DNA of 64,000 bases from Bacteroidales bacterium (GTDB taxonomy: Bacteria; Bacteroidota; Bacteroidia; Bacteroidales; UBA1715): contig JADKDL010000027.1 of NCBI GenBank assembly GCA_016714605.1, positions 1 to 64,000 on the forward strand. Direction: 5' to 3'. Positions within the stretch are counted from its first letter, which is position 1, and each line of letters opens with the position of its first letter. The notes beneath the pieces were generated by a model. That model ran no database searches. It saw only the letters and a program-made list of their open reading frames with translations, and was not told where the DNA came from. The translations under genes and the position numbers were made by a program. Below, in pieces: positions 20,279 through 28,773 of the stretch.

Positions 20279-21103
20279 TTAAAATTTACCACCAACTCTT
20301 ATTTCAAAAGATTTTGAAGAAATATGCGTCTCATTTTTTGATGCGCCCCAAGAATCAGAAAAATTAAGACAGAATGAGACACCAAATTTATTATATCGAA
20401 TACCAACATAAGGAGCTATACTGGTTTCTTTCACTTTTTCAAAAAAATACGAATCTTTTCCTATTAAAATGCCTGTTTCTATGGCACGTTTATCTTTTAT
20501 GAGATATAATAACTGAGGACCTACTTGAAATACATTCCAAATATAATCATTTGTAAAAAGCAATGTGCAAAAAGACGATCTTACGTTAATACCTAATTTT
20601 GTTTTACTATTAAGCTTTGCTACATAACCTATAAAACCTAAACTGGCACCTATACCTAAATCAGCTTCGGTAATAGGGTAGTTGTAGGATTCGATCTTTT
20701 TATATGTATCATATATTATTATATTATTGTAAAAATCTATATAAAATGCAGATTTTGACATTTTATGAATTTTTTTTACATCTAATTTCTTATTATCTAA
20801 AGATGTAATACTATTATAGCTGTTATTAATATCTTTTTCAATATTTGATTGAGAAGCATTTAACTTAGTAATAGTATCTTCTAACTGAATTATGCCCACA
20901 GAATCATTCTTTTTATATGCTTTTTTTAATTCTACTCGTAAACTTTTTTCAGTTTTAAGCTGCTCTGCATAGGTAAATTCATCATTTATGAGAGCATTCT
21001 GAATTTGTAAATCGATTTTTCTTAATCGTTTTTTATTTTCACGCTGAGCGTACAGCCCGAGTGAAATTATTAATACCAATACAAGTAAACTAATTTTTTT
21101 CAT
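20279..21103 (-). CDS. Family A secreted barrel-like protein, copy A4 (first gene of the cluster)
   Basis: Unrecognised protein of 274 residues. It has a signal peptide (MKKISLLVLVLIISLGLYAQ), a helical module (NKKRLRKIDLQIQNAL, LKTEKSLRVELKKAY), the block KIHKMSKSAFYIDF and a beta-rich half with VFQVGPQLLYLIKDKRAIETG, ending FEIRVGGKF. It is the first gene of the run and so probably next to the shared promoter in the 627-base gap upstream. The central loop (IIIYDTYKKIESYNYPI) is the most divergent part compared with A3. Confidence 0.75.
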   Translation of the reverse strand: MKKISLLVLVLIISLGLYAQRENKKRLRKIDLQIQNALINDEFTYAEQLKTEKSLRVELKKAYKKNDSVGIIQLEDTITKLNASQSNIEKDINNSYNSITSLDNKKLDVKKIHKMSKSAFYIDFYNNIIIYDTYKKIESYNYPITEADLGIGASLGFIGYVAKLNSKTKLGINVRSSFCTLLFTNDYIWNVFQVGPQLLYLIKDKRAIETGILIGKDSYFFEKVKETSIAPYVGIRYNKFGVSFCLNFSDSWGASKNETHISSKSFEIRVGGKF

Positions 21104-21730
21104 CTGTTTTTTTTAAAAATTTAATGCTTGTTTCATTTACGTTTATTATTTTATTAAACATATTAAAATTTTGCTAATTCTATCACTAAAACACATTTTA
21201 TGTATCTAATTCCGTAGTATCTCTCAAAATTTTATTTGTTTTTTCTTTTAAGCCTTATAGTATCTTAATATAATATTTTAATTGTAAGGCAATTGCATTA
21301 TAAGTATCTAAATACAAAAGACCAATTAAAAATAGATGTAACTTTTTTCTTAACTGGTTTATTTAGATTTATACATTATTAAATAATTAAAACTATTATA
21401 TATTTGTATTTTGTATGTAGATAATAAGACATCATTTTCGTTTCCATTTTTATTTTAGAAGTTGTTAAATTTTGATTGAAATATAATTTAAACAACTTAA
21501 TATCATTGATTTAGTTATGGTTTTTTTTATGCAATAATTGTTGACTTAGCTAGATTTTGGGCAAAGCAATAGCTCGTGGTAGCCTTTGCTAACCATTGTC
21601 ATATTCTTTATAAATTTTTTTTCTATTCATCGTATTTTAAATACGATTCATCTACCACATTCTACAGCTCAACTATTTATATTTTTTATGGAGTGATTCA
21701 GTGTGCATATTTGCTTAAAAATAAGTAGAT
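21104..21730. other. Divergent intergenic region (A-B cluster / TonB receptor)
   Basis: These 627 AT-rich bases separate divergent genes and should hold both promoters. No coding potential was seen. A perfect 19-base palindrome, ATCGTATTTTAAATACGAT, lies at 21629-21647, 84 bases upstream of the TonB receptor start, and is a candidate operator. Confidence 0.4.
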
Positions 21731-23868
21731 ATGAAAACATTACAAATATTACTTTGCTTTTTGAGTACGTACAGCGTAATAGGTCAAACAACCATACAAG
21801 GAAGCATTACCGATAATATGAAAGATGTGATGATTGGAGCTAATGTTTTTATTAAAGATTGCTTTGATGGAACTACTACAGATACTTTGGGAAACTATTC
21901 ATTTACCACCACGAAACAAGGGCTTCAAACTATAGTAGTTAGTTATTTGGGCTATGAAACCTATATGCAAAACATTGAGCTAGGAGGTGAAAAATCAATT
22001 CTACTCAATATTGTAATGCAACAGAGCAATGCACAATTAGATGCCGTAATTGTGAGTGCGGGAACATTTGAAGCGTCGGACTCCAAGAAATCGGTTTCGC
22101 TCAAACCTATTGATGTGGTTACGGTTGCCAGTTCGGTAGGCGATTTGGTTGGTGCCTTGGCTACACTGCCCGGTACGCAGCGCACCGGCAGCGATGGCTA
22201 TCTGATAGTACGGGGTGGCGATAATACCGAAACCCGAACATTTATTGATGGTTCGTGTGTAGAAAAAGCCATACACTTCGCATACGCCCGATTTGCCATC
22301 AAGAGGACGATTTTCGCCAATGATTTTTAAGGGTACAATGTTTTCTACCGGTGGTTTCTCAGCTCAGTACGGACAGGCTTTATCTTCAATTTTGGAACTA
22401 GAAACGCTTGGTTTGGCAGAGAAGAATCAAGCATCGTTATCGGTTATGAGTGTTGGTGTAGGCGCTTCGCTAAGTCTGAAAACCGATAGATTCTCTATAA
22501 CTTCGGAAGGCACATATACCAATATGTCGCCATACTATTCTCTTTCAGGCTCTGACGTTGCTTGGACTGAAATGCCCTCTACTTTGAGCAATCTTACCAC
22601 AGCAAGAATTAAAACAGGTAAACATGGAATGTTGAAAACGATGATTCAAATATCGAAAAATGGTAGTGGTATGTTGTATCCTAATCTTGATACGAGCAAT
22701 AATGATTCGCTCTCGCTAGAAAATGCGAATATATATGTGAATAATTCTTATCAAACATCTGCCGGACAAAATACGATTGTAGGTATAAGTACTGGTTTTA
22801 TGTATGATGTTGATGAATTACAAATAGGTTCTATTGCCTTGCAAACCAACATAACAGCTTTTTCTGCTAGACTTTGGGCTAAGTCGGTTGTAAATAAAAC
22901 AAACATTCGCTATGGTATTGAGACCACGCAAAAAGCATATACACAAAACTATGAAAATACACAAGATACTCTAAAAGCTACGATGCAGTTTTCTCAACCA
23001 ATATATGCTACTTATTTGGAATTTGAGAACACCCTAGCCAAGCGAATCATGGTGAGACATGGTTATAGGTATGAATATTCAAAAATAAATAATGAGAACA
23101 CAATTTCACCACGCATTAGTGTGGCTTATAAGATAAACGCACTCAGTCAGCTATCGTTTGCATGGGGCATTTTCAGACAGTTGCAAGCAGATGATTATAT
23201 GAAATTCAATAATTCGTTGCCCTCATCGCAAGCATTGCAATATATTGTCAATTATCAAATAAAGAAAAATGATAGACTGTTGCGAACCGAGGTGTATTAC
23301 AAATCGTACGCTAAACTTATACAATACACACAGCTCAACAATCCCAACCCAAATCTATATTCAAGCACCGGCAGTGGAGATGCTTACGGAATAGATGTTT
23401 TTTACAAAGACGCAAAAACGATTAAGAATGCCGATTTTTGGATATCATATTCATATATAAAAACCCAGCGGAAATATAAAGACTATACGAAGTTTGTGCA
23501 GCCCGATTATGTATCGCCACATTCGGTAAATGTTGTTTACAAACACTTTGTTCCGAAGCTTAAAACACAATTTGGCTTGTCATATACTTATGCATCAGGA
23601 AAAATGTACAACAATCCGAATCAGAACGAATATATGTCGTCGAAACTGGAATAGCACGAACGATTTATGTCTCAGTCTGAGTTATTTAACAACCATATTT
23701 AAAAAGGCTGTAATAGTTCATGCATCGGTTTCTAACATATTTGGTATTGACAATGTTTATGGCTACCGATATGCTACCGAGCCAAATAAAGAAGGGGTAT
23801 ATGCATCGAAGCCGATAACACCTGTAGCAAAGCGGATGTTTTTCATTGGAATATTTATCACGTTATAA
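21731..23868 (+). CDS. TonB-dependent receptor with carboxypeptidase-like N-terminal domain (two frameshifts)
   Basis: Outer membrane receptor/transporter of ~712 residues. The signal peptide ends VIGQ; a carboxypeptidase-regulatory-like domain follows (TIQGSITDNMKD to QNIELGG), then the plug with VGDLVGALATLPGTQ, YLIVRGGDNTETRTFIDG and GGFSAQYGQALSSILE, then the barrel. The frame breaks at an A5 run at 22263-22267, where one base fewer gives VVEKPYTSHTPDLPSRGRFSP, and near 23640, where one missing base gives RNWNSTNDL. The end AKRMFFIGIFITL is a normal barrel terminus. No SusD partner is present. The genes that follow (TPR-like protein, LytS/LytTR) suggest a small sensing or uptake unit of unknown substrate. 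Confidence 0.85.
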
Positions 23869-23899
23869 TTTTAATGTTATTCAATTAACTAAAAAACAA

Positions 23900-23988
23900 C
23901 TCTGAGGTTCTCTGTGTCTTCTCTGTGCCTCCGTGTAATAAAATCTATTTCACAGAGATTCACAGAGTAGCCACAGAGTTTCACAGAG
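23900..23988. repeat. Inverted array of CTCTGTG / CACAGAG heptamers, helically phased
   Basis: CTCTGTG-like heptamers start at 23900, 23910, 23921 and 23929, and CACAGAG heptamers at 23951, 23961, 23972 and 23982. The spacing within each half is mostly 10-11 bases, close to one DNA turn (one gap on the left is 8), and the halves face each other. The array sits between the receptor and the next gene, about 60 bases before its start. Confidence 0.75.
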
Positions 23989-24048
23989 AAAAAAATAATT
24001 TTCACATTTTCAAATCATTTTATTTTCAAATTAACAAATTCTATTATT

Positions 24049-24687
24049 ATGAAAAAAGTAAATTTAGTATTCGTAATGCTGACATTCGTACTGTTAAGCT
24101 TTGGTCAATCTCAGTTTGAAGTTGCAATGTTACAAAACATTGATAGTCTGTACCAATCAAAAAACACTGAGGCTCTGCAAAAGACAATCAACGCATTTGA
24201 ACGCATTGCCCAAGCCGACACTACCCGCTGGGAACCGCTCTACTACGCCACGTATGGCTATTGCCAAATGAGTTTGCGAGAACAAAACAACGACAAAAAA
24301 GATGCACTCTGCGACAAAGGAGAAATATTCCTAAACAAAGCTTTAGCAAAATTTCCAAATGAGTCGGAATTGTATGTGCTTAAAGGTTTTTTACTTAATA
24401 TGCGGTTGGTTGTAAATACCTCAGCACGAGCAAGTATTTATATAGGGCCAATTTTAACAGCGTATGCCATTGCTGAAAAAATGAACCCCGAAAATCCACG
24501 TATTTATTATATGAAAGGAAATTTGACAATGAACCTGCCAGATTTTATGGGAGGTGGTAAAGAGGCAGCTTTACCAATTTTTAAACTAGGAAAAGAAAAA
24601 TTTGATACATTTACTTCATCAAATTTACTTATGCCTCGTTGGGGTAGAGATGATTGTATTAATAAAATTAAAGAATGTAGTATGTAA
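24049..24687 (+). CDS. Secreted TPR-like protein
   Basis: A 212-residue exported protein with a signal peptide ending SFGQ. Helical repeat-like segments (LQKTINAFERIAQADTTRW, EIFLNKALAKFPNESELYVL, ILTAYAIAEKMNPENPRIYY) carry the alanine/proline pattern of tetratricopeptide repeats. The protein lies between a TonB receptor and a LytS/LytTR sensor, so a periplasmic role linked to that receptor is plausible but not shown. The start is the ATG after the repeat array; the stop is followed at once by a palindrome. Confidence 0.7.
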   Translation: MKKVNLVFVMLTFVLLSFGQSQFEVAMLQNIDSLYQSKNTEALQKTINAFERIAQADTTRWEPLYYATYGYCQMSLREQNNDKKDALCDKGEIFLNKALAKFPNESELYVLKGFLLNMRLVVNTSARASIYIGPILTAYAIAEKMNPENPRIYYMKGNLTMNLPDFMGGGKEAALPIFKLGKEKFDTFTSSNLLMPRWGRDDCINKIKECSM

Positions 24688-24690
24688 TGT

Positions 24691-24737
24691 ATTTCAAACT
24701 GGGTGCGCGACTTAAAGTCGCACTCCCAGTTTGAAAT
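24691..24737. repeat. REP-like inverted repeat after the TPR gene
   Basis: Two 23-base arms (24691-24713 and 24715-24737) are complementary with two mismatches, starting ATTTCAAACTGGG and meeting at CGACTTAAAGTCG. It lies 3 bases after the stop codon and could terminate transcription. It shares its core with the repeat at 20229. Confidence 0.7.
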
Positions 24738-24776
24738 AATTCATTTTCAAATTTTCTCATTTTCAAATTAGTTCAC

Positions 24777-26558
24777 ATGAAAAAAATACTAAAATATTCA
24801 GCATTATCATTCATTTTGACCCAGTTCATAATCCTCTATATCAATGTTCAAATATTTCATTCATTCTCCTCTTGGTTGTTTGGTACGGTGTTCGGACTTA
24901 CAATTGGAATATCAATGGTTGGGGGACAATATTTTATAAAAAAACACATAAAAAAACGATTTCCGTTACTACAAAATCCTATTAAAAATATACTATTGCA
25001 CTTTACAATAGGAACAATCTATACTATAATTGTGATTTTACTATTAAATTACATAGCTTGGGTATTGATATTTAATGTGCCGTATGAGCAGTTTATACAG
25101 TCAAATTGGGTTTCTATAAAAATTGCAATAATCATGTATTTTGGTATTTCACTTTTCGTTTATTCATTCATTTTCTATAAAAATTGGAGAGATTTGGCAA
25201 TGGAACAAGAAAAGCAACGAACCGAGAGTCTGCGTTTACGTTTCGAAGCATTACGCAACCATGTAAATCCGCATTTTTTATTCAATAGTTTAAGTTCGCT
25301 CACGCACTTGATAGAAATAGACAAAGACAAGGCAATTTCGTTTACCAATCACCTTGCCGAGACATACAGATACATAATAGAACACAAAGATACAGATCTG
25401 GTTACATTAGACGAAGAGATGAATTTTGTGCAGTCGTATCTGCGTTTGCAGGGAATACGCTATGGCGAATTGATTCAAATAAATAATAGGGTAGTAGATA
25501 ACCAAAACACCTATTTTGTGATTCCAGTATCGGTTCAAATGCTTATTGAAAATATATTTAAACACAACGAAATTTCAAGAAGTTCAAAAATTGTGATTGA
25601 AATATGGATTGAAAACGATTATTTGTATATAAAAAACAATATAAATACGAAGAGCGAAGATTTAGACCGAACACCAACCGGACTCGCAAATATTCGTAGC
25701 CGTTATGAATATCTATCAAACCGAATATGTATCTTTGGAGCGCAAGAAAATAATTTTATAGTAGCTTTACCATTATTAACAAGTGTAGAAAAAAAGACAA
25801 TGCGAGCTGTAGTTATTGAAGACGAACCCCTTGTGAGCGATTATTTAGTAGCACTTATCAAAAAAATAGATCCAACTATAGAAATAATAGCAACACTAGA
25901 TACGGTAAAACAATCTATACCGTGGTTTGCTGCAAACCCAGCGGTAGATATAGCATTTATGGATATTCGCTTGGCAGATGGAATAAGTTTCGATATTTTT
26001 GAACACTGCACGGTGCCCTGTCCGGTTATTTTTACAACCGCTTACGACGAATATGCAATCCGTGCATTTAAAGTAAACAGCATCGATTATCTGCTGAAAC
26101 CAATAAAACAGAATGACCTAGAAAATGCGCTGATAAAATTTCGCAATCAGAGCAACGTTCAAAGTCAATTCAAAAACGAACAAATAATTCCAGTTTTAAA
26201 GAATGAAATAAAAACAGGTTATAAAACCAGATTTGTGGTGAAAGTTGGAGAACGCCTAATAATGATTCCCCTCGAAGAAATAGTATACTTTTGCAGCAAA
26301 GACAAATCTACATGGATCTGCACCACTGCTGGGAAAGAATACCCAATAGAACAATATATTGACTCACTTGCAGAATGTATTTCACCAACAACATTTTTCC
26401 GCATCAATAGAAAATATTTCGTATCCATACATGCAATAAAAGACATTATAGTCTATTCCGGTAGTAGACTTCTGGTAAAAATGCCACACTGCAACAACGA
26501 AGATACTATTGTAAGTCGCGAAAAAGTATTAGATTTCAGAAAGTGGATTGAGGGATGA
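24777..26558 (+). CDS. LytS-type histidine kinase read in frame with a LytTR response regulator
   Basis: The 593-residue product joins two proteins that are usually separate. Residues 1-140 hold about four membrane segments; a His_kinase domain follows with HVNPHFLFNSLSSLTHLI and PVSVQMLIENIFKHN. The second part starts at MRAVVIEDEP (25800) with a receiver (acceptor in AFMDIRLADG) and a LytTR DNA-binding domain (VVKVGERLIMIPLEEIVYF, FFRINRKYFVSI). The junction lies just after a seven-A run at 25789-25795; one A fewer would end the kinase at a TAG overlapping the regulator ATG, the usual layout. So this is either a true fusion or one homopolymer error. It probably regulates the upstream receptor genes or itself. 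Confidence 0.85.
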   Translation: MKKILKYSALSFILTQFIILYINVQIFHSFSSWLFGTVFGLTIGISMVGGQYFIKKHIKKRFPLLQNPIKNILLHFTIGTIYTIIVILLLNYIAWVLIFNVPYEQFIQSNWVSIKIAIIMYFGISLFVYSFIFYKNWRDLAMEQEKQRTESLRLRFEALRNHVNPHFLFNSLSSLTHLIEIDKDKAISFTNHLAETYRYIIEHKDTDLVTLDEEMNFVQSYLRLQGIRYGELIQINNRVVDNQNTYFVIPVSVQMLIENIFKHNEISRSSKIVIEIWIENDYLYIKNNINTKSEDLDRTPTGLANIRSRYEYLSNRICIFGAQENNFIVALPLLTSVEKKTMRAVVIEDEPLVSDYLVALIKKIDPTIEIIATLDTVKQSIPWFAANPAVDIAFMDIRLADGISFDIFEHCTVPCPVIFTTAYDEYAIRAFKVNSIDYLLKPIKQNDLENALIKFRNQSNVQSQFKNEQIIPVLKNEIKTGYKTRFVVKVGERLIMIPLEEIVYFCSKDKSTWICTTAGKEYPIEQYIDSLAECISPTTFFRINRKYFVSIHAIKDIIVYSGSRLLVKMPHCNNEDTIVSREKVLDFRKWIEG

Positions 26559-26682
26559 AACAGTTTTTACTGTTTTTTTCTATTTTTGATATTACAATAA
26601 GAAAAATATGTGTATCTTTTTCCCTTAATACCTGTAATACTAACCATTTTTAGGTAATTATTCTCATTCATAATTTACAAAT

Positions 26683-28110
26683 ATGAATATACTTGAAACC
26701 GAGAACACTCAAAGTTTAAGAGAGTTAAATATTATATTGTCTATAAGTCAGAGTATTATAAGCACTCTTGACTATCAGACAATATTACAGTGGATAAGTA
26801 ATGGAATGTCTGAATTGCTCGAAATTGAATCGGCTGCTATTTATACTATTGAAAGCGAGAATGAAATAGTATTAGGAGCTACAACGCCTAGTTTAGATCC
26901 AAATTTTCCCGATGAACTACGTAAAGCAATTATTTCAGATCATCCTATAATTCTCAAAACGATTGAGACCGGAAAGCATATTCATGTGAGCGACACGAGA
27001 ACTGCATCACTATCGCCATCTGAAAAAAATATTATTGAAATGCGTAATTTGCGGAGTTTGTTGTATTTACCTTTTATTCAAGAAACAAAAGTAATAGGAG
27101 TACTCATTTTAGGAACATGCAATAAATCGAGGTCATTTACCGAGCATGAAATAAATATGGTGCAAATGGTTGCAAACCAGTTGTCTGTTGCAATTCAAAA
27201 CTCCCGACTTCATGTAGATTTAAACAATTATAAAGATAATCTAGAGTTATTGGTAAATGAACGAACCGAAGAATTAGAAGCTGCAAACGATGAATTACAA
27301 ACGCTAAACGAAGAACTACAAACACTAAATGAAGAGTTGAGCGAGCGAAATAATTTAGTAGTTAAACAAAAAGATAAACTAGAGACTACGCTGCATAATC
27401 TGAAAGCAGTTCAAACACAATTAATTCAAGCCGAAAAAATGGCTTCACTGGGAATTTTAACATCAGGTGTTGCTCATGAAATAAACAATCCGCTTAATTT
27501 TATCATGGGGTCGTATTATGGGCTTATTAATTTTTTCGAAACTACAGCCCCGGAATATTTGAATGATATAACATTTTATTTAGACAGCTTAAAAACAGGG
27601 GTAGATAGAGCTACAGCCATAGTCCATGGTCTAAACCAATTTAGCAGAGATAACAAGAACAATGATGAAGATTGCGATATACATACAATTATTGATAATT
27701 GTCTTGTAATGCTTAAGAGTCAATATAAAGACAAAATGAGCATTGATAAATTATATGAAATTGATAATGTAATAGTAAAAGGAAACGTAGGTAAACTCCA
27801 TCAGGTTTTTGTTAATTTGCTTTCAAATTCTATACAAGCAATTGATGTAAATGGTAACATTACTATTGCTACAAAAAGAGGTGAAAATTCAATAATAGTA
27901 ACTATAACAGATAATGGTTGTGGAATTGATAAAGAAAATCTTAACAAAATATTTGATCCGTTTTTCACAACCAAAGATCCCGGAAAAGGTACCGGCTTAG
28001 GTCTTTCTATAAGCTACAATATAATTAAAGAGCTCAATGGAATAATAGCGTTTGAGTCTGAATTACATGAGGGTACAAAAGTTACCCTTACCATTCCTAA
28101 AGGTCGATAA
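26683..28110 (+). CDS. GAF-domain sensor histidine kinase (cytosolic)
   Basis: A 475-residue kinase with no signal peptide or membrane segment. A GAF domain (about 12-175) is followed by a coiled coil rich in LNEELQ repeats (about 185-245), a HisKA box with phospho-accepting histidine LTSGVAHEINNPLNF, and HATPase motifs FVNLLSNSIQAI, TDNGCGID, DPFFTTKDPG and GTGLGLSI. It has no receiver domain and no regulator next to it. It lies 125 bases after the LytS/LytTR gene, so it may belong to the same group. Signal unknown. Confidence 0.88.
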   Translation: MNILETENTQSLRELNIILSISQSIISTLDYQTILQWISNGMSELLEIESAAIYTIESENEIVLGATTPSLDPNFPDELRKAIISDHPIILKTIETGKHIHVSDTRTASLSPSEKNIIEMRNLRSLLYLPFIQETKVIGVLILGTCNKSRSFTEHEINMVQMVANQLSVAIQNSRLHVDLNNYKDNLELLVNERTEELEAANDELQTLNEELQTLNEELSERNNLVVKQKDKLETTLHNLKAVQTQLIQAEKMASLGILTSGVAHEINNPLNFIMGSYYGLINFFETTAPEYLNDITFYLDSLKTGVDRATAIVHGLNQFSRDNKNNDEDCDIHTIIDNCLVMLKSQYKDKMSIDKLYEIDNVIVKGNVGKLHQVFVNLLSNSIQAIDVNGNITIATKRGENSIIVTITDNGCGIDKENLNKIFDPFFTTKDPGKGTGLGLSISYNIIKELNGIIAFESELHEGTKVTLTIPKGR

Positions 28111-28204
28111 AATACCTGTTTTGTAAATTTGGTTTAAATAGTAAAAAAAAATAAGTTAATTGTTGTTTAATGGGTATATTTAGACAATAATTCTGTTTAT
28201 CTAT

Positions 28205-28732
28205 ATGAATACAAAAACTGTTGCTAAAATAGCCTTACTATTTCTATTCTTTCTTTTGAATACTAAAGAAAATACCGTTGTAGGTCAAAACCAAAATACA
28301 GGATCTAATCAAGAAAACCCACACAATAATTTATTTACAATAAGGTATGATCAAACCGATTCAGTTTATACAATAACGGTACCTCAAGAATTGAGTTCTC
28401 AATTTATGTGCGAAACTGAAAATCTGCGCCTTGACCAAACCGGAGATTTCAATGCCGATGGCAAAGATGATATTGTTTTCTTTATGGGAGCTTGTGGCAC
28501 AGGTGGTTGTGTATATGGTGTGTTTTTACATGAATACGATATATATTATCGATTGGCTTTTAATGAATACTTGAAGTGTCCGGCTTTTGAAACTGATAAA
28601 AAAGGTTTCTATATCATAAAATCATTTGAAGAGTATGAAGCATATAATCCGGAGAAAATTATTGAATCAATTTATAGATTTAATAAAAAGAAACAAGTTT
28701 TTGAATTCTATAAGTCGGTTATAAATGAATAA
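28205..28732 (+). CDS. Secreted protein with FG-GAP-like calcium-binding motif
   Basis: A 175-residue exported protein with an N-terminal hydrophobic segment (IALLFLFFLLN). The middle holds GDFNADGKDDIVFFMG, which matches the Asp-rich loop of FG-GAP/VCBS repeats, followed by a glycine/cysteine-rich GACGTGGCVYGVF. One copy is too little for a propeller. The gene stands alone, convergent with the next. I do not recognise a specific family. Confidence 0.65.
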   Translation: MNTKTVAKIALLFLFFLLNTKENTVVGQNQNTGSNQENPHNNLFTIRYDQTDSVYTITVPQELSSQFMCETENLRLDQTGDFNADGKDDIVFFMGACGTGGCVYGVFLHEYDIYYRLAFNEYLKCPAFETDKKGFYIIKSFEEYEAYNPEKIIESIYRFNKKKQVFEFYKSVINE

Positions 28733-28773
28733 TAATCAGACTATTTATATACTTAAATAAGGATGAATTTTAT

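Noticed and set aside
21104..21730. tRNA or other structural RNA in the long divergent gap
   Set aside because: No T-loop (GGTTCRANNC) with a matching acceptor stem was found; only short AT-rich palindromes are present.
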